Assembly: GCA_904502025.1 (NCBI GenBank)
Contig: CAJGDJ010000006.1
Span: 4,113 to 68,112, forward strand
Reading direction: 5' to 3'
Source: an uncultured Muribaculaceae bacterium
GTDB lineage: Bacteria; Bacteroidota; Bacteroidia; Bacteroidales; Muribaculaceae
Length of the DNA stretch: 64,000 nucleotides
A model generated the notes under the pieces. It saw nothing but the letters and a program-made list of their open reading frames with translations. It made no database searches and was not told where the DNA came from. This document shows, piece after piece, positions 34,852 to 44,069 of this stretch. The position numbers and the translations under genes are program-made. Position 1 is the stretch's first letter; each line of letters begins with the position of its first letter.

Positions 34852-36693
34852 TTATTTAAGGAGTTTTGCATTGAAAGCCTGAAGGGTTTCGAGAACATTA
34901 CTACGCACATTGATGAAGTTAGTGATACCTTGTGCTTGAAGAGCTTCGGTGCAAGCAGGAGCTCCGGCAACAACAAATTCAGCACGACCATCAAGAGCTT
35001 TGAAAGCTTCGGGTGCGAGAGTTTCGTATTCGTCGTCGCTTGAGCAGATAACCACTACATCTGCATCTTTAGCAACAGCGGCGTCGATACCTTCTTGAAC
35101 TGTATTAAATCCTAAATTGTCGATAATCTCATATCCTGCACAACCGAAGAAGTTGGCTGAGAATTGAGAACGAGCAAGACGCATAGCGAGGTTTCCAATA
35201 GTGAGCATAAACACTTTTGGACGGTTTGCCGCAGCTTCGGTAGCAAGACGTAGTGCGTCGAAATCGCTACTTTGGCGTTTAGCCGAGAGCCCGCGACCAT
35301 TATCTTCTTTTTCAGAACAGCAACATTTACAACCTCTTGCATTTTCAATCTTAGCTGCAGCCATTTCGTTGAAATTGGGGTATTGGTTTGTTCCGAGAAG
35401 GATTTCTTTACGACGAGCAACATCGCTATGGCGTTTTTCAGAAGAAGCATTAACTGCATCTTGAATAGCACAATTGTTAACATTAGCAAGGAACCCACCT
35501 TTTTCTTCAACATCAAGGAAGAGTTTCCATGCTTCTTGAGCGATAGAAGCAGTGAGAGTTTCTACATAGTAAGAACCACCTGCAGGGTCAACAACTTTGT
35601 CAAGATGACTTTCTTCTTTGAGAAGATATTGTTGGTTGCGAGCGATACGTTCAGAGAACTCATCTGGAGTCTTATATGATTTGTCAAATGGGGTAACTGT
35701 GATAGAGTCAACACCGGCAAGAGCAGCCGACATAGCTTCTGTTTGGCTACGGAGCAAGTTAACGTGAGCATCAAACACAGTTTGATTAAATTCCGAAGTA
35801 ACGGCATGAGCCATCATTTTGCAAGAGCATTTGCATTCAGGTTTGAATTGTTCAACGATTTGAGCCCAAAGCATGCGAGCAGCACGGAATTTAGCAAGTT
35901 CCATGAAGTAATTAGAAGATATACCCATGTTGAACTTGATACGTTTTGCGACACAGTCAACAGCAACACCTGCTTCGGTGAGCATTGCGAGCCATTCAGC
36001 ACCCCAAGCAAGAGCATATCCTAATTCTTGGAAAATGTAAGAACCGGCATTGTTGAACATCACTGAGTCAACTGCCAATACTCGCAATCCTTTAACGTCT
36101 TTTACTACATCGAGTAATTCAACTGCCATTTTAGTGATATCACCAGGGAATTCAATGCCATGTTTCAATGCTTTGCGGAATGGATTGAAGTCGATTGACC
36201 CTTTGAATGATTCTTCTGCACCGGCAGCTTTAACAACATCAACAAGAGCTTTTGCTACTTCAGCAGCTGATTTTGGACAGCAATTCAGGTTGATTTCAAT
36301 TTTTGCGAGGTCGATACCGGCAACGAGAGTTGCAACGTCAGCAGCTTCTTTCACTTTGAAGCCAAGAGATGTTACACCTTTTGTCAATACATCGAGTGCT
36401 TTTTTGTTTGCATCTGTAGCATTGTCAGCGATGATTTCTTGGCGAGTAAGCCAGTCGTTTTCGGTGCGAGTACCACGCACAAATGGATATTCTCCTGGGA
36501 GAGAATCAGTAGTTTTGAGATCGGCAATGTCTTCAGCACGGTACATAGGCTGAACATTGAAACCTTCGTTTGTTCGCCACACCAATTTCTTGTCAAATGG
36601 AGCACCTTTAAGGTCGGCTTCTACTTTTGCCTTCCATTCTTCGGTAGAAATTGGAGGAAATTGGTCAAACAATTTTTCTTTGTTTTCTGCCAT
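34852..36693 (-). CDS. mutA: Methylmalonyl-CoA mutase, small subunit
   Basis: This 613-residue partner of MutB keeps the mutase barrel (EYPFVRGTR, VDPAGGSYYVETLT) but lacks the DxHxxG cobalamin motif, as expected for the small subunit. It forms the heterodimer with MutB in the cytoplasm. Two cysteine clusters stand out: Cys287, Cys289 and Cys291 (CKCSCK) in the barrel, and Cys455 with Cys457-459 (CKCCCSEKE) in the linker before the C-terminal domain. It is the first gene of the mutAB operon. No cobalamin riboswitch is visible upstream. Confidence 0.93.
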   Translation of the reverse strand: MAENKEKLFDQFPPISTEEWKAKVEADLKGAPFDKKLVWRTNEGFNVQPMYRAEDIADLKTTDSLPGEYPFVRGTRTENDWLTRQEIIADNATDANKKALDVLTKGVTSLGFKVKEAADVATLVAGIDLAKIEINLNCCPKSAAEVAKALVDVVKAAGAEESFKGSIDFNPFRKALKHGIEFPGDITKMAVELLDVVKDVKGLRVLAVDSVMFNNAGSYIFQELGYALAWGAEWLAMLTEAGVAVDCVAKRIKFNMGISSNYFMELAKFRAARMLWAQIVEQFKPECKCSCKMMAHAVTSEFNQTVFDAHVNLLRSQTEAMSAALAGVDSITVTPFDKSYKTPDEFSERIARNQQYLLKEESHLDKVVDPAGGSYYVETLTASIAQEAWKLFLDVEEKGGFLANVNNCAIQDAVNASSEKRHSDVARRKEILLGTNQYPNFNEMAAAKIENARGCKCCCSEKEDNGRGLSAKRQSSDFDALRLATEAAANRPKVFMLTIGNLAMRLARSQFSANFFGCAGYEIIDNLGFNTVQEGIDAAVAKDADVVVICSSDDEYETLAPEAFKALDGRAEFVVAGAPACTEALQAQGITNFINVRSNVLETLQAFNAKLLK

Positions 36694-36745
36694 AATTTAG
36701 GGTTTGTAAATTTATTTGTTTTTAGAAAGTTTATTCTTAATCACG

Positions 36746-36776
36746 CAAATTTACAAAAACTTTGTGCATATCCCAA
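36746..36776 (-). promoter_or_regulatory. Promoter for mutAB
   Basis: On the minus strand TTG (36776 to 36774), 20 bases, then TAAATTTG (36753 to 36746) fit the Bacteroidota promoter. The leader to the ATG at 36693 is about 45 bases. Confidence 0.6.
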
Positions 36777-36864
36777 TAAAAAACAAATAAAATAAAGAAT
36801 AATTTCAATAATTCAAGACTTGAATTATAAATCGCATATTGTAATCTATGCCAATTTATCTTTT

Positions 36865-38256
36865 CTACTCATTACATTCATCATTTGCCTCGTCCTCATC
36901 TTCACAAATCAATGGCAATGTTTTTTTCAACATAAAATATCCAATTAACCCTGAAACCACCGAACCTATTATAATTCCTAATTTCGCTTGATTTAATAAT
37001 TCTTGATTACCCAAATCATTCCCAAAAGAGAGGTTTGCAATAAATAACGAAACCGTAAATCCAATACCTCCTAACATAGCAACCGATGCCAACATTTTCC
37101 AATTTGAGTTTTGTGGCATTGACACGATTCCCGATTTTATTGCCACCCACGAAAATAGGAATATTCCTGACATCTTACCTATAACCAACCCACATATAAT
37201 TGCAAGACTTACCCCTTCAAATATCATAGAAGTATCTAACGACGAAAACAATATGCCGGCATTAGCAAATGCAAACAATGGTATAATCAAATAATTCACT
37301 GCCGGGTGCAATGTATCCTCAAGATCTTGCAATGGCGAAATAACTTTATCTGATGCCGACTCAATTTGTTTCAACCAGTCCATTTGATTTTTGGTCAAAA
37401 TCGTTCTTTTATCTAATTCGGCATCATCTTCAGTATGAAAATTCGAAATTGCTTTCCTTATTCGACTTATATATTTTCGTGGTTCAAACATTGGTGTTGC
37501 AGGGACACAAAATGCTACTAACACACCTGCGATTGTAGAATGAATGCCCGAGTTCAAGAATAGATACCACACCCCAACACCTATCAACAAATAAAACATT
37601 TTGCTTTGAATCTTAAATTTAGACCCCATCAACAACACGCCCAATAATAACGCTGCAAAAAGCAACATTGTTAAATCGATATGCGATGAATAAAATATTG
37701 CTATCACAATTATTCCGCCTATATCATCTACAACTGCCAATGTAGTCAAAAACACCTTTAATGCAATTGGCACTCGCGAGCCAAGCAACGCAAGAATACC
37801 AAGTGAAAATGCAATATCGGTTGCCATTGGTATTGCAGCACCTCCGATATAATTGGTTCCATATCCAAACATCACAAATATAATCACAGGCATTATCATT
37901 CCACCTATTGCTGCAATAATAGGTAACATGGCCTGCTTTAATGACGACAGCTCCCCTACAAGAATTTCTCTCTTAATTTCTAATCCTATTGAGAAAAAGA
38001 AAACAGCCATTAACGCATCATTTATAAATTGTAGCACAGTCATTGGGTTACATCCATGACTAAACAAGTTAAAATTGCCAATCTGAAGTCGCAATTCTTG
38101 CTCCCAAAAGTTAAAATAATGGTCATTTACTCCCGGAATATTTGCAATAATAAATGCCAATATTGTGGCAAACATCAACACATTTCCCCCGGTTGCATAA
38201 TGTTGTATGGTTTGACGTGCTGCATAAAACACACCTTGTGATTTCGTTTCTTCCAT
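36865..38256 (-). CDS. nhaA: Na+/H+ antiporter NhaA
   Basis: NhaA exports sodium in exchange for protons across the inner membrane, for pH and salt homeostasis. The family segments FINDALMAVFFFSIGLEIKR, AAIPMATDIAFSLGILALLG (with the Asp of the transport site) and LKVFLTTLAVVDDIGGIIVI (the paired Asp residues) are all present. An insertion with charged residues (about 295-335) sits between membrane segments, and the C-terminus is acidic. The reading frame is open to 38367, but that would overlap lepA and add a non-conserved N-terminus. I prefer the ATG at 38256 (463 residues). Confidence 0.93.
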   Translation of the reverse strand: MEETKSQGVFYAARQTIQHYATGGNVLMFATILAFIIANIPGVNDHYFNFWEQELRLQIGNFNLFSHGCNPMTVLQFINDALMAVFFFSIGLEIKREILVGELSSLKQAMLPIIAAIGGMIMPVIIFVMFGYGTNYIGGAAIPMATDIAFSLGILALLGSRVPIALKVFLTTLAVVDDIGGIIVIAIFYSSHIDLTMLLFAALLLGVLLMGSKFKIQSKMFYLLIGVGVWYLFLNSGIHSTIAGVLVAFCVPATPMFEPRKYISRIRKAISNFHTEDDAELDKRTILTKNQMDWLKQIESASDKVISPLQDLEDTLHPAVNYLIIPLFAFANAGILFSSLDTSMIFEGVSLAIICGLVIGKMSGIFLFSWVAIKSGIVSMPQNSNWKMLASVAMLGGIGFTVSLFIANLSFGNDLGNQELLNQAKLGIIIGSVVSGLIGYFMLKKTLPLICEDEDEANDECNE

Positions 38257-38359
38257 ATATGTTTGTTGTAGATTGTATATACTTTTCGTATTAATTAACA
38301 CAAAAAAAAGAATATCGTTCATTGATTCACTCAACAAACGACACCCTATATAATTTATT

Positions 38360-40147
38360 TTAATCAAGTTTCAGCACAGCCAAGAATGCTTTTTGAGGCA
38401 CTTCAACCGAACCAATTTGCTTCATTCGTTTTTTACCTTTCTTTTGTTTTTCAAGCAACTTACGTTTACGAGAGATATCACCTCCATAACATTTTGCAGT
38501 TACATCTTTTCGCACTGCCTTTATCGTTTCGCGTGCAATAATCTTTGCACCAATCGCAGCTTGAATTGCAATATCAAATTGTTGTCGAGGAATTAACTCT
38601 TTTAGTTTTTCACACATTCTACGGCCAAATGACACTGCATTATCAACGTGAGTCAATGTACTTAAAGCATCTACACTTTCGCCATTCAACAATATATCAA
38701 GTTTGATAAGTTTTGATTCGCGGAAATCATGAATATGGTAGTCAAATGACGCATACCCTTTCGAAATTGATTTTAGTTTATCATAAAAGTCAATCACAAT
38801 CTCACCAAGAGGCATATCAAATATAATCTCCATTCGATTACCCGAGATATATTCTTGTTTTACCAACTCTCCTCGTTTGCCAAGGCACAACGTCATAATT
38901 GGTCCGATATAATCGGCAGCAGTAATTACCGAAGCACGAATATATGGTTCCTCAATATGGTCAATCAGTGTAATATCTGGCAATCCTGAGGGATTATGCA
39001 CTTCAGTCATTACTCCTTTTTTGTCATATACTCGATATGACACGTTAGGAACAGTAGTTATAACGTCCATGTCAAACTCTCTTCCAAGGCGTTCTTGCAC
39101 AATCTCCATGTGCAATAGTCCGAGGAATCCACAACGAAAACCAAAACCAAGAGCCATCGATGACTCGGGTTGGAATGTCAATGAAGCATCATTTAATTGG
39201 AGTTTTTCAAGCGATGCACGTAAATTTTCATAATCTTCGGTTTCGATAGGATAAACACCGGCAAAAACCATTGGTTTTACCTCTTCAAATCCATCAATAG
39301 CCTCTTTACATGGATTTTGCACATGAGTAATAGTATCTCCAACTTTTACCTCTTTTGACGTTTTGATACCCGAAATAATGTAACCCACATTACCTGCCGA
39401 CAACTCATTTTTAGGCACCATATCAAGTTTCAATACCCCAATTTCATCGGCATGATATTCTTTCCCTGTAGCAACAAATTTCACAAAATCATTTTTACTA
39501 ATTTTTCCATTTATGATTTTGAAATACGCGATAATACCACGAAATGGATTAAACACAGAGTCAAAAATCAATGCTTGCAATGGAGCGTCAGGATCGCCTT
39601 GTGGTGCCGGCACTCGTTCAATTATAGCTTGAAGAATATCAGGAATACCAATTCCGGTTTTTCCGCTTGCACGAATAATATCTTCACGTTTGCAGCCAAG
39701 CAAATCTATTATTTGATCTTCTACCTCCTCAGGCTTTGCACTATCAAGGTCAACTTTATTGACCACAGGAATAATTTCCAAATCATTGTCAATTGCCATA
39801 TAGAGGTTTGAGATAGTTTGAGCTTGAATGCCTTGCGAAGCATCAACAATCAATAATGCACCCTCACATGCAGCAATTGAACGCGACACCTCGTATGAGA
39901 AGTCAACGTGCCCCGGAGTATCTATAAGATTTAATGTATATTGCTCCCCTTCCAACGCATACTGCATTTGAATGGCATGACTTTTAATAGTAATACCACG
40001 TTCTCTTTCAAGATCCATATCATCAAGCACCTGTGCTTGCAAATCTTTTTGCTCAACAGTATTGGTAAATTCAAGAAGACGGTCGGCAAGAGTTGACTTA
40101 CCATGGTCAATATGTGCAATAATACAAAAGTTTCTTATATTCTTCAT
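38360..40147 (-). CDS. lepA: Elongation factor 4 (LepA)
   Basis: LepA is a ribosome-associated GTPase linked to back-translocation and 30S biogenesis. The GTPase motifs AHIDHGKST (G1), RGITIK (G2), DTPGH (G3) and NKVDL (G4) are intact. EF-Tu-like domain 2, two EF-G-like domains and the LepA-specific C-terminal domain (CYGGDISRKRKLLEKQKKGK) follow. At 595 residues it is the family length. The ATG at 40147 is preferred to an in-frame TTG one codon earlier. Confidence 0.97.
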   Translation of the reverse strand: MKNIRNFCIIAHIDHGKSTLADRLLEFTNTVEQKDLQAQVLDDMDLERERGITIKSHAIQMQYALEGEQYTLNLIDTPGHVDFSYEVSRSIAACEGALLIVDASQGIQAQTISNLYMAIDNDLEIIPVVNKVDLDSAKPEEVEDQIIDLLGCKREDIIRASGKTGIGIPDILQAIIERVPAPQGDPDAPLQALIFDSVFNPFRGIIAYFKIINGKISKNDFVKFVATGKEYHADEIGVLKLDMVPKNELSAGNVGYIISGIKTSKEVKVGDTITHVQNPCKEAIDGFEEVKPMVFAGVYPIETEDYENLRASLEKLQLNDASLTFQPESSMALGFGFRCGFLGLLHMEIVQERLGREFDMDVITTVPNVSYRVYDKKGVMTEVHNPSGLPDITLIDHIEEPYIRASVITAADYIGPIMTLCLGKRGELVKQEYISGNRMEIIFDMPLGEIVIDFYDKLKSISKGYASFDYHIHDFRESKLIKLDILLNGESVDALSTLTHVDNAVSFGRRMCEKLKELIPRQQFDIAIQAAIGAKIIARETIKAVRKDVTAKCYGGDISRKRKLLEKQKKGKKRMKQIGSVEVPQKAFLAVLKLD

Positions 40148-40199
40148 CAAATAATAATTTCTTAAAACGTAAAATCAAAAAGCACTTCTTTTCAAACTA

Positions 40200-40230
40200 C
40201 AAAATTACAAAAATTTAACCGGTTTACAAA
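40200..40230 (-). promoter_or_regulatory. Promoter for lepA
   Basis: On the minus strand TTTG (40230 to 40227), 19 bases, then TAATTTTG (40207 to 40200) match the Bacteroidota promoter, about 53 bases before the lepA ATG. Confidence 0.65.
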
Positions 40231-40255
40231 ACATTGACTCAATTACTCAAAATAA

Positions 40256-40279
40256 AGGCGTGGCATACACGCCACGCCT
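40256..40279 (-). terminator. Terminator of the LRR protein gene
   Basis: AGGCGTGGC (40256-40264) and GCCACGCCT (40271-40279) form a 9-bp GC-rich hairpin with a six-base loop. On the minus strand TTATTTTG follows. It lies 60 bases after the LRR gene stop. Confidence 0.75.
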
Positions 40280-40338
40280 ACATCAATCATATCCCTATAC
40301 ACAAGACTTTTTTATTGATGTTTTCCCATATTTTATAA

Positions 40339-41397
40339 TTAATAATTTCCCTCCGATGCAATCATTCGCAAATTAGGACATGCGAGTGTGCGAAGATCGG
40401 TAATCATATTATATCGACAATTTATATACGACAATTGTTGGTCAAACGATACGTCAAGCGTCATCAAATTGTTATTATTGCAAATTAATCGTTCAAGCAA
40501 ATATTGATTTGATAAATTAAGTTCTTCCAAATCATTAAACGAGCAATCAACTATTGTCAATTTTGGGCAATCGGTAACGGTTAACGATGTCAAATCATTA
40601 TTTGAACAATACAAATCAAGTAATGAACCACAATCACGCATTGCGAGCGATGTCAAATTATTATTTATACACGAAAACGCATATAATGATTGTAATCCTT
40701 GAACTATCATTGTTGTAAAATTATTATCATCTACATTTAGATACGACAAGTTATCAACTCCCAATAGGTTTAACGATGACAACTTATTATATCCACACAT
40801 CAACGTTGATAGATTTTTACAGCCACTCAGATATAGATTTTCCAATCGACAACTTTGACAATAAAGAGTTTGTAGTGATGTCGAATTTCTCACATCTAAA
40901 TCCACAATAAAATTTTGTGAGCAGTTAAGATATTTCAATGCCGGCACATCGGTTACAACAAAATCGGTCAATCGGTTATTATTTATTGCCACATGAGCCA
41001 ACGCTCCACAACCGGTTAAATCAATCTGTTTCAATTTATTATGCGACGCATTAAGATTTGTCAATGCAACATTACCACTCACTGATAATGATGTTAAATG
41101 ATTTCTTGAAACATCTAATGATGATAACGCTTTGAAATTATTTAACGATAAATCACCAACTAATCTTTTATCACGCCAATCAATAGCCACTACATGACCA
41201 TTTGCAACCGTTACACCATGCCATGTTGATGGAGATTCAATATCTGTAACTTTCAGTTCTTGGGCATTAGATTTCCCTTTGCTATCGGTTTGAGACAAAA
41301 ACACTTTTAATTGAGAATACTCTTTTTTGTCAATTTTTTGAGCGAATGCTATTAACCCACATAGGGCAAATGCTATTATTAAAATAGATTTTTTCAT
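40339..41397 (-). CDS. Secreted leucine-rich repeat protein
   Basis: This 352-residue protein has a signal peptide (cleavage after about residue 19, FAQ) and about twelve consecutive leucine-rich repeats of some 21 residues. The pattern is LxxLxCxxNxLxxLxxxx, for example LKYLNCSQNFIVDLDV and LIDLYCSNNDLTSLTV-like units. Such solenoids bind protein or glycan ligands at the cell surface and resemble internalin-type repeats. No C-terminal anchor or sorting tail is seen after the last repeat. The start codon lies five T residues after a long hairpin that probably terminates dnaB. Confidence 0.85.
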   Translation of the reverse strand: MKKSILIIAFALCGLIAFAQKIDKKEYSQLKVFLSQTDSKGKSNAQELKVTDIESPSTWHGVTVANGHVVAIDWRDKRLVGDLSLNNFKALSSLDVSRNHLTSLSVSGNVALTNLNASHNKLKQIDLTGCGALAHVAINNNRLTDFVVTDVPALKYLNCSQNFIVDLDVRNSTSLQTLYCQSCRLENLYLSGCKNLSTLMCGYNKLSSLNLLGVDNLSYLNVDDNNFTTMIVQGLQSLYAFSCINNNLTSLAMRDCGSLLDLYCSNNDLTSLTVTDCPKLTIVDCSFNDLEELNLSNQYLLERLICNNNNLMTLDVSFDQQLSYINCRYNMITDLRTLACPNLRMIASEGNY

Positions 41398-41402
41398 AAA
41401 AA

Positions 41403-41459
41403 TTTGGTTAGGTTATGAGGTTTTTAATTTATTTGATTAACACCTCTACCCAACCAAAA
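41403..41459 (-). terminator. Long hairpin between dnaB and the LRR gene, probable terminator
   Basis: In the minus-strand RNA the arms beginning at 41459 (TTTGGTTGGGT) and ending at 41403 (ACCTAACCAAA) pair over 11 bp with one wobble. An imperfect inner stem (GAGGT/ACCTC) extends it. TTTTT and then the ATG of the LRR gene follow directly. Confidence 0.6.
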
Positions 41460-41489
41460 GTTTATATCTATACAAATTTTCTTTTCTAA

Positions 41490-43040
41490 CTAAAATGGTG
41501 GCTTATCCTCATTTGACTCAGACAAGAAGTCGGCATTACCTCCACTAAATGGATTAGATGCTGGTGGTAAAGAGTCTTCTGTTGATAATTCCTCATTCAT
41601 TCGAGAGCTAACAGTTTTTTGTGATAAATTTGAATCAGTATCCCAATTTTCAAATCGAGCATACTTTCCATGGAATCGCAATTTAACATCATCAACCGAA
41701 CCACTACGGTGTTTTGCTACGATAAACTCAGCCAAGCCCCTGATATCGTTACCCTCGGCATCTTGACCCGAACGATTATAATATTCAGGGCGGTGAATAA
41801 AACACACCATATCGGCATCTTGCTCAATCGCTCCACTCTCACGAAGGTCGGACAACTGCGGACGCTTTCCATCAGTACGCGATTCTACACTACGATTCAA
41901 CTGAGAAAGTGCCACAATTGGGATATTCAACTCTTTGGCAAGTTGTTTCAATGAACGAGAAATCAAACTCACCTCTTGCTCACGACTACCATATTTCATT
42001 CCCGAAGCATTCATCAATTGCAAGTAGTCAATAATGATAAACTTCACTTGATGTTCACGCACCAATCGACGTGCTTTAGTTCGCAATTCAAACACCGATA
42101 ATGATGGAGTGTCGTCAATATAAAGAGGAGCACTATATAGGTGTTTTACACGCGACATCAATTGATCCCATTCAAGCCTTGACAATCGTCCACTTTTAAT
42201 CTTTTCACTCTCAAGTTCACAAGTGTTACTAATCAAACGATTAACCAACTGAAGATTTGACATTTCAAGAGAGAATATCGCAACCGGTGTATTGTAATTT
42301 ACAGCCATATTTTTAGCCATCGACAACACAAACGCTGTTTTACCCATCGCCGGACGAGCTGCAATAATAATCAAATCTGAATTTTGCCAACCCGATGTGA
42401 GTTTATCCAAATCGTGATAACCCGATTCAAGACCACTTAATCCCGATGTTCTATTTGCTGCCGATTGAATTTGCTCGATAGCCTGACTGATTACCGGGTC
42501 AATCTGCGTTACATCTTTTTTTACGTTGCGTTGTGAAATTTCAAAAAGTCGTCCTTCGGCTTCTTGCAAAAGGTCATCAACGTCATTACTTTCGTCAAAT
42601 GCCTTTGACTCAATTTGTGAAGCAAAAGATATAAGCTCACGTGCTAAATATTTTTGAGCCACAATACGGGCATGATACTCAACATGGGCACCCGATGCCA
42701 CTCGTGAAGTTAATTCTGATATAAAAACAGGGCCACCAACTTTTTCAAGAGCATCATTTTGTCGCAACTGTTCTGTTACAGTGAGCATATCGATTGGCTG
42801 TTGTGCCGCACCTAAATGCTGAATCGCTTCATATACCAATTGATTTGCCGGTTCATAAAAACTTTCGGGCTTAAGAATATCACACACTGTTGTATATGCG
42901 TCCTTCTCAAGCATCAATGCACCAAGAACGGCTTCTTCCAAATCTTTATCGCGTGGTTGCATTCTACCACCGGTATCATATAAAGGTTGATGCTGGGGTT
43001 TGCTGCGTCGGTTATATGTCCTATTTTCTGCCTCTGCCAT
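41490..43040 (-). CDS. dnaB: Replicative DNA helicase DnaB
   Basis: DnaB is the hexameric 5'-3' helicase of the replication fork. The N-terminal primase-binding domain begins MQPRDKDLEEAVLGALML (about 27-44). The RecA-like domain has Walker A AARPAMGKTAF, Walker B IIIDYLQLM, VALSQLNRSVESR and SDLRESGAIEQDADMVCFI. At 516 residues with a disordered polar tail it is slightly longer than E. coli DnaB. No intein is present. A minus-strand -7 element TAATTTTG (43069 to 43062) lies just upstream. Confidence 0.96.
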   Translation of the reverse strand: MAEAENRTYNRRSKPQHQPLYDTGGRMQPRDKDLEEAVLGALMLEKDAYTTVCDILKPESFYEPANQLVYEAIQHLGAAQQPIDMLTVTEQLRQNDALEKVGGPVFISELTSRVASGAHVEYHARIVAQKYLARELISFASQIESKAFDESNDVDDLLQEAEGRLFEISQRNVKKDVTQIDPVISQAIEQIQSAANRTSGLSGLESGYHDLDKLTSGWQNSDLIIIAARPAMGKTAFVLSMAKNMAVNYNTPVAIFSLEMSNLQLVNRLISNTCELESEKIKSGRLSRLEWDQLMSRVKHLYSAPLYIDDTPSLSVFELRTKARRLVREHQVKFIIIDYLQLMNASGMKYGSREQEVSLISRSLKQLAKELNIPIVALSQLNRSVESRTDGKRPQLSDLRESGAIEQDADMVCFIHRPEYYNRSGQDAEGNDIRGLAEFIVAKHRSGSVDDVKLRFHGKYARFENWDTDSNLSQKTVSSRMNEELSTEDSLPPASNPFSGGNADFLSESNEDKPPF

Positions 43041-43061
43041 TAGTATATCATTTTATTGCCA

Positions 43062-43069
43062 CAAAATTA
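43062..43069 (-). promoter_or_regulatory. -7 promoter element for dnaB
   Basis: TAATTTTG on the minus strand fits TAnnTTTG and lies 22 bases before the ATG at 43040. Confidence 0.4.
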
Positions 43070-43130
43070 CATTAAAAAATCCACACTCTTAATATTTGAG
43101 CATGGATAACTTATTAACTTTTTATTTACA

Positions 43131-43772
43131 TCATGGAGTCGTGCTCACTTCTTCCATTAATGATTTTTCAGTAATTATGCGACGAGCACATAGAAAACGA
43201 GTATAATAATAATTATCATCGGGATAGGTATTTATCACTACTCCTCGTTTGGTTGATGCGTGAATGAATTTTATTTGATTAGTCTTTTTATTTACCTCTA
43301 TGCACATTCCCACATGCCCTACTCGTTTAGGTGTTGACCGACCTCCAAAAAACATCAAATCACCGGGTTTTATATCACCTTTTTCCACTGCAACCCCTTC
43401 ATCTACCTGATATTTCGATGCCGAGGTTATCGGAAATCCAAAATAACGATACACATAGCTTGTAAAGCCTGAGCAATCAAACGAATGTGGACCTTTTGTC
43501 CCCCACACGTATGGGGTTCCTAAAAATGAGTACGCAAAATTTATTACATCATCGGGAGTAATGAATTCTTCATATTCATGCTGACTTACGACCGTATCTC
43601 CTACCTCGATTACCAAACCATCTTCATAAATGAATGGTTCGTCCGATTCTACCTCGGTTAATGGAACGTCAATTTCCGGATCGTCGTCTTCTTCGGGTCT
43701 TGCCAACATGGTTAATGGCAACACCAAAAGCATCAACGCTAATAAAATATTATAATGTGATAATTCTCTCAT
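43131..43772 (-). CDS. NlpC/P60-family cell wall peptidase
   Basis: The 213-residue secreted protein has a signal peptide (about 1-24), an acidic linker and an NlpC/P60 papain-like domain (about 72-200). Catalytic residues are Cys100 in HSFDCSGFTSYVY, His153 in KRVGHVGMC and His171 in KFIHAST. The family cleaves peptidoglycan peptide bridges, usually gamma-D-Glu to diamino acid bonds. The gene sits upstream of dnaB on the same strand but separated by about 90 bases and the dnaB -7 element, so it is probably separate. Confidence 0.9.
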   Translation of the reverse strand: MRELSHYNILLALMLLVLPLTMLARPEEDDDPEIDVPLTEVESDEPFIYEDGLVIEVGDTVVSQHEYEEFITPDDVINFAYSFLGTPYVWGTKGPHSFDCSGFTSYVYRYFGFPITSASKYQVDEGVAVEKGDIKPGDLMFFGGRSTPKRVGHVGMCIEVNKKTNQIKFIHASTKRGVVINTYPDDNYYYTRFLCARRIITEKSLMEEVSTTP

Positions 43773-44069
43773 ATATTAGAACGAGTATTTTTACTTCGTA
43801 AAAGTACTACATTTTCGTCATTCACTAAATCTCAATTCTATTCATTTACAATAAAATAACAAAATTACACATATTTAGTATAGAGGACACGGCACGCATG
43901 TCTCTACATTTTCTCCTCATTCCTTTCTACTTTTCTTTATTTTACGTTTTTCAACTCAACTTTTATCTATTTTTCTTCGTTTTTAATTTGTTTTTGAGCA
44001 TATTTTACCTATAAATAAAAAGTGTTTAGTATCTTTGCGAATTAATATTTCATTAAACGTTATTACATT
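43773..44069. other. Divergent intergenic region between the NlpC/P60 gene and nfo
   Basis: This stretch has no gene. It contains an imperfect hairpin at 43881-43906 (TAGAGGACA with TGTCTCTA) about 110 bases upstream of the NlpC gene, and the nfo -7 element at 44030-44037. Pyrimidine-rich sequence fills the rest. Confidence 0.5.
44030..44037 (+). promoter_or_regulatory. -7 promoter element for nfo
   Basis: TATCTTTG, an exact consensus match, lies 32 bases before the ATG at 44070. Confidence 0.6.

Noticed and set aside
36694..36864. Cobalamin riboswitch upstream of mutAB
   Set aside because: The short AT-rich leader contains a plain promoter and no B12-box or long structured region.
36865..38367. 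Longer nhaA starting at 38367
   Set aside because: It would overlap the end of lepA and adds a segment unlike NhaA N-termini. The ATG at 38256 gives the usual beginning.
40339..41397. CRISPR-like or tandem DNA repeats
   Set aside because: The regular pattern comes from leucine-rich repeats in a protein with unequal DNA copies. No direct-repeat/spacer array exists in the window.
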